A stretch of DNA of 6,313 nucleotides from Clostridiales bacterium (GCA_015058265.1 SVCR01000104.1:1-6313), one strand, 5' to 3'. Counted from the stretch's first letter, positions 1 to 5,809 are shown. The notes: a model not told the origin generated them from the sequence alone. Program-made: numbers and translations.

Positions 1-209
1 ACAGCCCGAAGGCTGTACTCCGTCCACTGTATATGCATGGGATCGGCGAATATCGCTTCCATCTGTGAGATCAGTCCTAAGACACTCCCCTTCCAGTATG
101 GTGCGATCTTGAGGGCTATCCACACTACCGGCAACGCTCCGGCTATGGCGACAAGGATATCGTCCTTCCGGTTACCTTGAGTACTCGTAGGATGCTCCTC
201 TCTCCGCAA
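1..209 (-). CDS. VirD4/TcpA-type coupling protein, N-terminal fragment (C-terminus beyond window)
   Basis: The frame reads N-R-K-D-D followed by a hydrophobic stretch (ILVAIAGALPVVWIALKIAP) and then a short extracytoplasmic-type segment with HIQWTEYSL. This matches my memory of the N-terminus of Tn1549-type VirD4 coupling proteins: a first membrane helix, then a H-x-x-W-x-E/C-D-S-like segment before the second helix. In that family the protein is an inner-membrane ATPase that brings the relaxase-DNA complex to the type IV secretion channel; the ATPase domain lies outside the window. An in-frame TGA at 213-215 limits the start. The only usual start codon before the membrane helix is TTG at 207-209, with a GAGGAA-like ribosome site 8 bases upstream. 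It overlaps the 66-codon gene upstream by 38 bases. No ATG is available, so the exact start is uncertain. Confidence 0.75.
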   Translation of the reverse strand, partial: MRREEHPTSTQGNRKDDILVAIAGALPVVWIALKIAPYWKGSVLGLISQMEAIFADPMHIQWTEYSLRA

Positions 210-372
210 CCATCAGGTTCCTCGGTCCGTGTTCGATGAGCTTCATGATGAGCTCATCTATCGGATCCGTGGGGCGGGATTCTCTGATCAGCTGGTTGCG
301 AAACAGATTGAGTGCGTTTATCAGGATGCCCTGCTCGTACTCATCTATCTCTATCTTTCTGGTTCTTATCAT
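172..372 (-). CDS. Small 66-residue protein between the PcfB-like and coupling-protein genes, unknown function
   Basis: A 66-residue acidic/basic soluble protein with no signal peptide, membrane segment or cysteine. It begins MIRTRKIEIDEYEQGILINALN, followed by an F-R-N-Q-L-I stretch and then a second predicted helix (DELIMKLIEHG), so it is probably a compact helical protein. The ATG at 370-372 starts 3 bases after the PcfB-like stop codon, with an AGGTAG-type ribosome site that includes that stop. Its 3' end overlaps the coupling-protein start by 38 bases. This strict placement argues that it is a real gene, translationally coupled to both neighbours. I recall similar short proteins at the same place in Tn1549-type elements, but I do not know a function. 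It could be a small relaxosome or coupling-protein accessory factor; that is inference only. Confidence 0.75.
   Translation of the reverse strand: MIRTRKIEIDEYEQGILINALNLFRNQLIRESRPTDPIDELIMKLIEHGPRNLMVAERGASYEYSR
218..223 (-). promoter_or_regulatory. Ribosome binding site supporting the TTG start of the coupling protein
   Basis: The minus strand reads GAGGAA here, 8 bases before the TTG at 207-209. A stronger AGGAG site lies further downstream near 195-200, but the only in-frame codon at the right distance from it is ACG (186-188), which would be a very rare start. TTG is therefore preferred. Confidence 0.4.
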
Positions 373-375
373 CTG

Positions 376-1125
376 CTACCTGTCCCTTCCCGGCGCCTTT
401 GGTACCGGCACCGCCTTCGCAGCCTCCTTTGCTGCATCAACACCTTTTGAGACCACATCCTTCGCAAGCTGCTTCGCCTTCTCCGCTTTCTCTCTGGCTA
501 TCTCTGCCTTGTAGACCTCCAGCTTTTCCTTTACTGACGGCCGTTCAGTTTTCCCAGGGAAGCCAGTTGATCGGCTTGCTTGCGTTGAGCTTGGCGCGGA
601 CGGATGGTCTCGGTCTGTCTTTGCCAAAGAGGGGTTTCCCTGCGGCTCCTCGGGGCTTCCGCCTTTCAGCGCCTCCTTCACTGACTTCTCCTTCGGGAAC
701 ACATTGTCCTTCTCCCTCTGAATATTTAGTGTGACATCCGCTCTGTTCACGGTCGCAAGCTTGAAGCGCTCAGTGATCCTCTGGATCTTGCTCGCGTCCT
801 CCGCTCTCGCGATGACATCTATCGCTGCGTTGGGATCGGTGTTCTTCCTGTCCTTCAGCACGCAGTAGAGCACGCCATAGCGTTTGGCTTCCTGCGAGAA
901 CTTCGCAAGATCCTTCTGAGTGATGGTATAGACCTTGAGTTCCTTGCCGGACTTCAGCATGGATGTCAGTCTTGCTTTTCCTTTCGTCTTCTGTTCCTGC
1001 TTGAGAGTCGCATACAAAAGAAGCGCGATGTTCTTCGCGCCATTGCCGGATATCTTTGCCGCTACCTCCACTCCTTCAAGTGACAGCCTCACGACCTGTT
1101 CTGCTGCATCTCCTCCCGGATTCAT
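376..1125 (-). CDS. PcfB-family (DUF3801) relaxosome-coupling adaptor
   Basis: A 249-residue protein. Residues 1-135 carry the DUF3801/PcfB-type core: an N-terminal helical part ending in AAKISGNGAKNIALLLYA, a basic stretch KTKGKARLTSMLKSGKELK, and the conserved segment FSQEAKRYGVLYCVLKD followed by ARAEDASKI and ERFKLA. In pCF10, PcfB helps bring the relaxosome to the VirD4-type coupling protein, and the same cytoplasmic adaptor role is likely here. Residues about 140-200 are a Pro/Ser/Gly-rich, probably disordered linker. Residues about 198-238 form a Lys/Glu/Ala-rich helix likely to be a coiled coil, followed by a short basic Pro-rich tail. The start ATG overlaps the upstream stop as ATGA and has an AAGGTGAG ribosome site about 5 bases away. 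Family assignment is firm; the role of the C-terminal extension is unknown. Confidence 0.88.
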   Translation of the reverse strand: MNPGGDAAEQVVRLSLEGVEVAAKISGNGAKNIALLLYATLKQEQKTKGKARLTSMLKSGKELKVYTITQKDLAKFSQEAKRYGVLYCVLKDRKNTDPNAAIDVIARAEDASKIQRITERFKLATVNRADVTLNIQREKDNVFPKEKSVKEALKGGSPEEPQGNPSLAKTDRDHPSAPSSTQASRSTGFPGKTERPSVKEKLEVYKAEIAREKAEKAKQLAKDVVSKGVDAAKEAAKAVPVPKAPGRDR

Positions 1126-1316
1126 TTTCTCACCTTCTTTCTTTCTGCATCGCGTTCTTTCTTCAGCATTGCCTGATACGGGCAGTAGATCCCGATGATT
1201 CTGAAGCTCTGTTTACATTCTCTGTCACAGCCGGAACACAGCTCGCAGTATGACAGCTCTCCATCGTCATCAAGAAAGAACGACCATAATCTCTCCTGCC
1301 ATTCTGTCATCAGCAT
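1122..1316 (-). CDS. Small cysteine-rich protein (64 residues), possible zinc-binding, unknown function
   Basis: A 64-residue protein. Cysteines 24, 27, 30 and 34 (C-x2-C-x2-C-x3-C) and Cys45 before a Pro make a compact metal-binding type knuckle, preceded by aromatic residues (W6, W11, F13, F14) and an acidic DDDGE turn. The tail (about 49-64) is highly charged and basic. There is no signal peptide or membrane helix. Its ATG forms an ATGA overlap with the relaxase stop, and its stop forms an ATGA overlap with the PcfB-like start, so it is locked into the operon. Two tandem AGGAG sites lie in the end of the relaxase gene; one suits Met1 (about 8 bases) and the other Met3 (about 9 bases), so the start is M1 or M3. 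I do not recognise a named family. A small Zn-binding relaxosome or regulatory factor is an inference from position and cysteines. Confidence 0.72.
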   Translation of the reverse strand: MLMTEWQERLWSFFLDDDGELSYCELCSGCDRECKQSFRIIGIYCPYQAMLKKERDAERKKVRK

Positions 1317-2665
1317 CAGCTCCTCTCCTGCGTTCTCTCCTTTGCCCTGTCCCGGTCAACGATCTCAAGGTTCTCCCTGACATGACCGGAGCGCTCCTGA
1401 ATATCGCGGCACACTTTGAGTTCATGCCTGAGCTCGCGTATTTCCGCTGTAAGCTCCTTCATTTCCGCTCTGGCCTTTTCGATCTCGACTTCAGGCAGTA
1501 CGCGTCTTGTTATCTTCTTCTGCTCGCTTCTGTCTGCAGTAAGACTGACGGCCTGCGCTTCTAGCTTCTCCATGAGTGCCAACAGATCCTCGTCAGTATC
1601 GACGTGGTACTTGCAGAGCAGCTTCGCCTGCTCGGAGTACTGATCGCACTTCAGAAGATCGTCCTTCAGGACTATATGGAGCCTCGTGGGATTCTGCTTG
1701 TACTTCGGCAGATAGCCGAGCTCGTAGCAGTACCTGAGGTAGAGCTTCTCAAGTCCGCTGCGCCCCATGATGTGATCGATGCGTCGGCGCAGACTGTAGT
1801 GATTCGTCCTGCGATATGTCTGCCGCAGTCGCTCAGTCCTGACCGACGGATCGTTCTCATAGATGCGTCGCTCGATGCTCTCCCTGGTATAGTCCTCGCC
1901 GAGCTGATGGATACGGATAGCCTTCTTCCACCCAGGTGGTGTGACTGTCCAGTACTTGCGCTGCGGATCGAAGCGATAGTTGTAGCCGCGCTTTCTGAGC
2001 TCGGACTTGAACTCTTCGATGGTAAGGCTGAGTGCGATCGACTCATCGATCGCCTGCCTCGCCACGTTGTACCTTGTCGGCATCCCTGCGTGCTCCATCT
2101 TGTAGACGTATGAGTTGACGCGCTTGCCCTTCGGTTTCTCGATGACCGAGAGGCCGTGTTCAAGACAGATCCTGTCAGAAGTGTCGCGAAGCAGTCTTGT
2201 GTTATCTCTGCACTCATGGAACTTCAGCCCGTCTCTGAACGACACGCTGTTGATGACCAGGTGATTGTGCAGGTGATCCCTGTCAAGATGAGTTGCGACC
2301 ACAACCTGGAATCTGTCGCCCCAGAGTTCCTGCGCGAGCTCGACTCCGATGGCATGTGCCTCCTCCGGCGTGACCTCGCCGGGCTTGAAGCTCTGATACG
2401 CATGGTAGGCAACATTGCCTCCCGTCTTGCCGAAGCGGAGCTTGGTGGTGTCGAACTGATCACGTGCGCACTCCACGCTGCAGTTGATGCCGGTCGTGTA
2501 ATAATGCCTCTCTGTCTTCCCTTCATTTGTTGCGTAGGCAATTACATCTGCCAGTGCCTGCATCTCCGGCTCTGTGAACTCGCGCTGAGTCTTCTCAGGA
2601 TTGGCGATATAGCTGAGCGGTGCTCCCGCTCTTCCCTTGATGCTCCATATCCTCGTCACCGCCAT
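1316..2665 (-). CDS. MOBP-type relaxase (MobA/VirD2-like mobilization nuclease)
   Basis: A 449-residue relaxase of the kind found in Tn1549-like elements. Such enzymes nick one strand at oriT, stay covalently attached through a tyrosine and pilot the strand into the recipient. Motif I is SYIANPEKT with candidate catalytic Tyr19. G-I-N-C occurs at 59-62. AYHAYQSFKPGEVTPEEAH (86-104) is the conserved middle segment. Motif III, H126-L-D128-R-D-H131-L-H133-N-H135, is the metal-binding histidine cluster, followed by LVINSVSF. All key residues appear intact. Residues about 215-270 resemble the helical segment after the nuclease domain in this family (G-Y-N-Y ... PPGWKKAIR ... LGEDYT), and about 362-425 is a Lys/Glu/Leu-rich coiled coil. 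The ATG at 2663-2665 overlaps the mobC stop as ATGA, with a GAGG site 9 bases upstream. Length and motifs suggest a complete, active enzyme. Confidence 0.95.
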   Translation of the reverse strand: MAVTRIWSIKGRAGAPLSYIANPEKTQREFTEPEMQALADVIAYATNEGKTERHYYTTGINCSVECARDQFDTTKLRFGKTGGNVAYHAYQSFKPGEVTPEEAHAIGVELAQELWGDRFQVVVATHLDRDHLHNHLVINSVSFRDGLKFHECRDNTRLLRDTSDRICLEHGLSVIEKPKGKRVNSYVYKMEHAGMPTRYNVARQAIDESIALSLTIEEFKSELRKRGYNYRFDPQRKYWTVTPPGWKKAIRIHQLGEDYTRESIERRIYENDPSVRTERLRQTYRRTNHYSLRRRIDHIMGRSGLEKLYLRYCYELGYLPKYKQNPTRLHIVLKDDLLKCDQYSEQAKLLCKYHVDTDEDLLALMEKLEAQAVSLTADRSEQKKITRRVLPEVEIEKARAEMKELTAEIRELRHELKVCRDIQERSGHVRENLEIVDRDRAKERTQERS

Positions 2666-2988
2666 CAGTCATCACCTCTCTTCGGTCTCAGGAATTCCTT
2701 CTCGATAGCGTTCTGGAACATACGCCACTTTCTCGCCTCGGTCATCACCTGGATCATGTCCACAGAGTTCTCTGTCTTCATTGCGATCGCATCGATGCTG
2801 TCGGCAAGCTTGCGCATAATGTCCATCGCCTGCCAGAATCTCTCGTCAGGCTTCGCCGCCGGAGTATATCCCTTGCAGAGCTGACGGAAGAACTCCGCTT
2901 CCGAAAGGCATGCCGCCTGCGCCTTCATCTTTATCTCGTAGTCTTCATCGCTGTTGACCCAGAAGCTTTTCTTTATGTCTCTTCTCAT
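2665..2988 (-). CDS. mobC: MobC relaxosome accessory protein
   Basis: A 107-residue protein with the layout of plasmid mobilization relaxosome proteins MobC. Residues about 6-45 look like a ribbon-helix-helix DNA-binding unit: a beta strand KKSFWVNSDEDYEI, a helix with KMKAQAACLSEAEFFRQL, and the C-K-G-Y turn. A longer helical region (about 50-100) follows, probably used for dimer or relaxase contacts. MobC proteins bind near nic and help the relaxase open oriT; some repress their own operon. It lies immediately before the relaxase with an ATGA overlap, the usual pairing. The ATG is at 2986-2988. An AGGTG lies very close to it and a stronger AGGAGG about 15 bases away, so ribosome spacing is not ideal. 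Direct repeats and the candidate oriT lie just upstream. Confidence 0.88.
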   Translation of the reverse strand: MRRDIKKSFWVNSDEDYEIKMKAQAACLSEAEFFRQLCKGYTPAAKPDERFWQAMDIMRKLADSIDAIAMKTENSVDMIQVMTEARKWRMFQNAIEKEFLRPKRGDD

Positions 2989-3081
2989 GACACCTGTGTG
3001 GCACCTCCTTCCTTATCTTCACTGCCGCTGCCACTGACACCTGCGTGGCTCCTGCCGCCTGCACCTGTATGACACCTCCTT
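2988..3081. repeat. Three imperfect direct repeats upstream of mobC
   Basis: Three copies of a CACCTGYRTGRCWCCTSC unit start at 2991, 3038 and 3062 on the plus strand. Copies at 2991-3010 and 3062-3081 match at 18 of 20 positions; 2988-3006 and 3035-3053 match at 17 of 19. Start spacings are 47 and 24 bases, close to a 2:1 ratio. They run from the mobC start codon up to the candidate oriT. Likely binding sites for MobC or another regulator; this is inference. The last copy also contains the AGGAGG nearest mobC. Confidence 0.55.
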
Positions 3082-3128
3082 CTGTTTCGGCTTCAGCCGG
3101 GGGTTTGGGGGCTTGCCACCAAGGCTGT

Positions 3129-3151
3129 ATTTTGGCAGTAGGAGCCAAAAT
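3129..3151. repeat. Perfect inverted repeat, 8-bp arms
   Basis: ATTTTGGC (3129-3136) and GCCAAAAT (3144-3151) are exact reverse complements around a 7-base AGTAGGA loop. No T-run follows it on the minus strand, so it is not a simple terminator. Its position in the mobC upstream gap suggests the relaxase-recognition hairpin of oriT. Confidence 0.75.
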
Positions 3152-3174
3152 GCTCTGCTTGCTAAAACAGTGCA

Positions 3175-3204
3175 GACGGATATATGGGCCATTTTCTATC
3201 CGTC
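3175..3204. repeat. Perfect inverted repeat, 8-bp arms, 14-base loop
   Basis: GACGGATA (3175-3182) and TATCCGTC (3197-3204) are exact reverse complements. It lies 23 bases from the first inverted repeat and 29 bases after the DUF3846 stop codon. It may be an oriT arm or a MobC site; no T-run follows it on the minus strand. Confidence 0.65.
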
Positions 3205-3233
3205 GCATGCAGGCTGCCGCGTCAGCTGCAGCT

Positions 3234-3662
3234 TCATCTTTCGTAATCTCTTGACGGTTCTTTCTTTGCCGGCTCCCATTTTTTCTGAATAATGAAGCCA
3301 TTGTCTCTGTAGAACCGCTCCGGTTTTTCAAACTTTTTCAAATACTTCTCTTCAAGTTCAGGCGGCATCGACAGGAATCTTTCGCTCTCGATCGGTGCGT
3401 AGCAGATAAAAAAGTCGCCCGCGATGACGTCCTGGATGCTTCCGTTATCGTCACGGATGGCGCGGTTGAGCGTGAGTCCATTCATCTTTCCTTCCTCGTT
3501 GCAGATGATAGCAACCTCATCCTCCCACGGCATATACTCTTCGATCAGCCCGCCGACCATTTCCTGCATCGCCTTCAGGCTGTCTTCCATCTCGACGACT
3601 TTGGCAAACTCGCCTGCTCTGCAGAGAATGACGCGCATTGTAGTTCTGTTTTCTTCTGTCAT
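3234..3662 (-). CDS. DUF3846-domain protein
   Basis: A 142-residue protein matching DUF3846, a family common on Bacillota ICEs, plasmids and phages and without a settled role. Numbering from the chosen start: M9-R-V-I-L opens the domain; EMEDSLKAMQEMVGGLIEE is at about 24-42, AIICNEEGKMNGL at 51-63, NRAIRD at 66-71 and IAGDFFICY at 80-88. This order (VGGLIE, CNEEGK, NRA-RD, I-G-FFI) is the family signature. The C-terminus (about 100-142) is charged and has PPELEEKYLKKF then RFYRDNGFII, also usual. The start is set at ATG 3660-3662 because GGAGG lies 8 bases upstream; the ATG at 3675-3677 overlaps that ribosome site and has only a weak site of its own. A terminator hairpin sits 27 bases before the start, so the gene needs read-through or a nearby promoter I could not identify. 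Confidence 0.88.
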   Translation of the reverse strand: MTEENRTTMRVILCRAGEFAKVVEMEDSLKAMQEMVGGLIEEYMPWEDEVAIICNEEGKMNGLTLNRAIRDDNGSIQDVIAGDFFICYAPIESERFLSMPPELEEKYLKKFEKPERFYRDNGFIIQKKWEPAKKEPSRDYER

Positions 3663-3670
3663 TTGCAAAT

Positions 3671-3675
3671 CCTCC
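3671..3675 (-). promoter_or_regulatory. Ribosome binding site that sets the DUF3846 start
   Basis: GGAGG on the minus strand, 8 bases before ATG 3660-3662. It overlaps the next ATG upstream (3675-3677), which argues that translation starts at the downstream ATG and shortens the protein by five residues. Confidence 0.65.
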
Positions 3676-3689
3676 ATTTCTTTCCAACG

Positions 3690-3718
3690 AAAAAAGGCTC
3701 AGCCGTTATGACCAAGCC
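3690..3718 (-). terminator. Rho-independent terminator after the 662-codon gene
   Basis: On the minus strand GGCTTGGTC (3718-3710) pairs along all nine positions, with three G-U wobbles, with GGCTGAGCC (3704-3696) around a 5-base ATAAC loop, and is followed directly by T6 (3695-3690). It lies 36 bases after the stop of the 662-codon gene and only 27 bases before the DUF3846 start, so it can end the first transcript or act as an attenuator for the second. Confidence 0.75.
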
Positions 3719-3753
3719 ATGCATGTATTTCGTATCGTTCTATGCTTTCGCCT

Positions 3754-5742
3754 TTATTTCTGATCCTCTACCGCGAGCTGCTCCGCGGATTTCTCGGCGC
3801 TTGCAAACGTGAAATATCTCAGCTGGATGCCGTACTGCCTTGTGATATCCAGCACCCTTCCGTACTGTGAGTGTGAAATATAATTGTTCTGCACCCACAC
3901 GACATCGGCGTTGCGGATTATCTCCGGGCTGAAAGTGTAATTGTCCACGTCGATATATTTTGCATCCGGTATGAGTTTTCTGAGCGTCTTGAGGAATACA
4001 TCATGTCCGCCGAATATGACTGTGCGCTTCTTTGGTTCATACGGAAATACGATCTTGGATTCAGTCTTCTCCTCGATCTCGCCCCGTTCTCTGTTGAAGA
4101 CGATCTCTCTGAGATCAGTAAGTTCTCTGTGTTCCTGTCTCAGCGTCTTCAGCTCCTGCTCATACTTCGCTCTCTGCTGATTCGCATCGCGGCTGACCTC
4201 ACTCAGCGCCCTGCGGAGACTCTTTATTTCTCTGCGGGCTTTCTCAAGCTCAGCGGCAGTGTCGACCTCAGGCTTTTCCGATGCACTTGCTGTTTCGACT
4301 TCCTCATCTGCAGTTTCAACCTCATCTACCGCGAGACTGTCCAGCAATTTTCTTCTGAGGTTGACCGCACCTGTCTGGTAATCATCAAAGAAGAATATCT
4401 CACTCAGGCTCTCGATCTTATCTGCAACATGCTCATCCATACCTTTTTCGATCAGATCCCTGCGATCCTTTGCAAAAGGATGCATTCTGAACGGCAGCAC
4501 GCCATTGCTCAGACCGAATACGATCTGGGCGAGGTTCTTCTTTCCGAAACGTGTATGGTAAGCGTCTATCAGTTCAGGCTCCGCCGGCTGATTGATCCAG
4601 TCGTTGCGGTTGAAACGATTCTCTTCTAAGGTCTCAAGGTCTTCAATATATTCTTCTTCATGGTCTTCCTCGAACCCTTCATCGAAATCTTCTTCATCGA
4701 AGAACGGAAACCACGGCAGCATCCTTGCAGCATACATCATCAGCGTCGTACCTGACTTCATGAGCCACGGAGCATCGCTGCCGTTGTCCAGAAGCAGTAT
4801 GAGTGCCATGCAAAGCTCATATGGGTCATCGACCTCGAAGCCCTGAAGTATATCTGCGGCGTATCTGTTGCCTGTAGATTTGACCAGTTCTTTTCTGGAC
4901 ATATAGAAGTGATCGGTAAGTTCCTGCTGTATCCACCGTCTGTTACGATGGATCTCATCTCCTCTGTCTGCAAGCTCCATTGCATCGTCTTTGTCGAGCG
5001 CCGGCTCCTTCACAACCATCAGCGGTGATGGCTGCGATCCGCTCTTCAGCTTACGCAGTATCTTTCGTTCCTCTTCGTCAAAGAATGCAGCAAGCTCCAT
5101 CGCTCTTCTAATTATGTCCCACTGCTTTTCTTCAAACACCTTGCAGGCATGATCGAGCTTTTCCTGATCGATGAGGGCAAGCAGCTTGTCGAAGTTCTCG
5201 TCTCTCTTCCCTCCATCGGTCAGACCTCTGCCGCCGTTTCTGGTTATGATCATATGAACTACCGAAAGCACCAATTCAAACTCATATGCCGGATGAAAGA
5301 TCCCGATTGGAATGTCCGCGTCATATATCTGCATTGAGTCGGTCGGCATATAGTCGAAAGCATCAAAGAGCTTGCCGTTCATCCTAAGCTGATCGAGGAT
5401 CCAGATCGCTGCGCCGGCAGTCACGCTGCCGACAGCATCGACATACTTATATGTTTCAAAAGAAATGGATTCGAATTCCGTGAAGCTCTCCTCGACTGAT
5501 CTGAGAGGCAGCTTCCCGAATTCCTTTCTGGCTCTGTCCATATTATTCAGGATGGCTGTCTTTCTTTTATTTGCAGCCGGCCCGCGCAAACAATACTCTT
5601 TGGAGGAGTTCCGGATCTGATCATACAGCTCCGCGCTTTCCTTGAAGACACCATTCACATACTTCTTCAGTTGTACATCCGAACTGTAATCCGGTACAGT
5701 AAAAAATCTCTCGAACAGATCACGTTCCTTATCTGAAACCAT
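3754..5742 (-). CDS. 662-residue protein of unknown function with C-terminal DUF2325-like domain
   Basis: I do not recognise residues 1-470: a soluble, mostly helical region with two aliphatic helices (about 100-120 and 308-319) and a strongly acidic tract at 349-374 (DEEDFDEGFEED and onward). Residues about 471-492 are an acidic linker. About 494-547 is a Lys/Arg/Glu-rich coiled coil. Residues 573-650 resemble DUF2325: a basic lead, then VIFGGHD (575-581), IDVDNYTF, ADVVWVQNNYISHSQY (612-627) and a final strand RYFTFAS. DUF2325 has a Rossmann-like look and no settled activity. There is no signal peptide or membrane segment. The ATG at 5740-5742 has a GGTGG ribosome site 6 bases away. The gene has its own extended -10 promoter upstream and a terminator downstream, so it is probably monocistronic cargo within the transfer region. 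A regulatory, maintenance or defence role is possible, but none is shown. Confidence 0.88.
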   Translation of the reverse strand: MVSDKERDLFERFFTVPDYSSDVQLKKYVNGVFKESAELYDQIRNSSKEYCLRGPAANKRKTAILNNMDRARKEFGKLPLRSVEESFTEFESISFETYKYVDAVGSVTAGAAIWILDQLRMNGKLFDAFDYMPTDSMQIYDADIPIGIFHPAYEFELVLSVVHMIITRNGGRGLTDGGKRDENFDKLLALIDQEKLDHACKVFEEKQWDIIRRAMELAAFFDEEERKILRKLKSGSQPSPLMVVKEPALDKDDAMELADRGDEIHRNRRWIQQELTDHFYMSRKELVKSTGNRYAADILQGFEVDDPYELCMALILLLDNGSDAPWLMKSGTTLMMYAARMLPWFPFFDEEDFDEGFEEDHEEEYIEDLETLEENRFNRNDWINQPAEPELIDAYHTRFGKKNLAQIVFGLSNGVLPFRMHPFAKDRRDLIEKGMDEHVADKIESLSEIFFFDDYQTGAVNLRRKLLDSLAVDEVETADEEVETASASEKPEVDTAAELEKARREIKSLRRALSEVSRDANQQRAKYEQELKTLRQEHRELTDLREIVFNRERGEIEEKTESKIVFPYEPKKRTVIFGGHDVFLKTLRKLIPDAKYIDVDNYTFSPEIIRNADVVWVQNNYISHSQYGRVLDITRQYGIQLRYFTFASAEKSAEQLAVEDQK

Positions 5743-5777
5743 AGCAGTCCACCATTTTCCCCCCCGGTTTTTTAATC

Positions 5778-5806
5778 AGTATAGCATATGTTTATAGTTC
5801 GCTTAA
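5778..5806 (-). promoter_or_regulatory. Extended -10 sigma-70-type promoter for the 662-codon gene
   Basis: On the minus strand TGCTATACT gives an extended -10 (TATACT at 5783-5778, one mismatch to TATAAT). TTAAGC (5806-5801) is a weak -35 with an exact 17-base spacer. Transcription would start near 5770, leaving a leader of about 28 bases that includes a G7 run (5765-5759) before the ATG at 5742. Confidence 0.7.
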
Positions 5807-5809
5807 GGA

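Larger units (their letters stand above)
3095..3204. other. Candidate origin of transfer (oriT)
   Basis: A non-coding stretch directly upstream of mobC-relaxase, the usual place of oriT. It holds an asymmetric tract (GGGGGTTTGGGGGC on plus, 3099-3112; C-rich on minus, next to TTGGTGGCAAG), a perfect 8-bp inverted repeat (3129-3151) and a second one (3175-3204). A hairpin next to a strand-biased nic region is the common oriT plan for MOBP relaxases. The nic position cannot be read from the sequence; I would look in the C-rich tract or between it and the first hairpin. Confidence 0.5.

Noticed and set aside
1672..2217. Minus-strand 181-codon frame inside the relaxase gene
   Set aside because: Ser/Arg/Thr-rich translation typical of a shifted frame; the relaxase frame has conserved motifs throughout.
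2156..2884. Plus-strand open frame of 242 codons opposite relaxase and mobC
   Set aside because: It mirrors the intact relaxase motif III region and mobC; no ribosome site or domain. Long antisense frames are expected in this codon usage.
3224..3233. Perfect 10-bp palindrome AGCTGCAGCT just after the DUF3846 stop
   Set aside because: Short, built of repeated GCTGCA units and not followed by a T-run; could be part of the oriT region but is too weak to call alone.
2945..3331. Minus-strand open frame of 128 codons spanning the gap before mobC
   Set aside because: It overlaps the DUF3846 and mobC genes at both ends in other frames, its middle encodes the inverted repeats and direct repeats, the composition is not protein-like, and no ribosome site supports its start. 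The gap is better read as oriT and leader.
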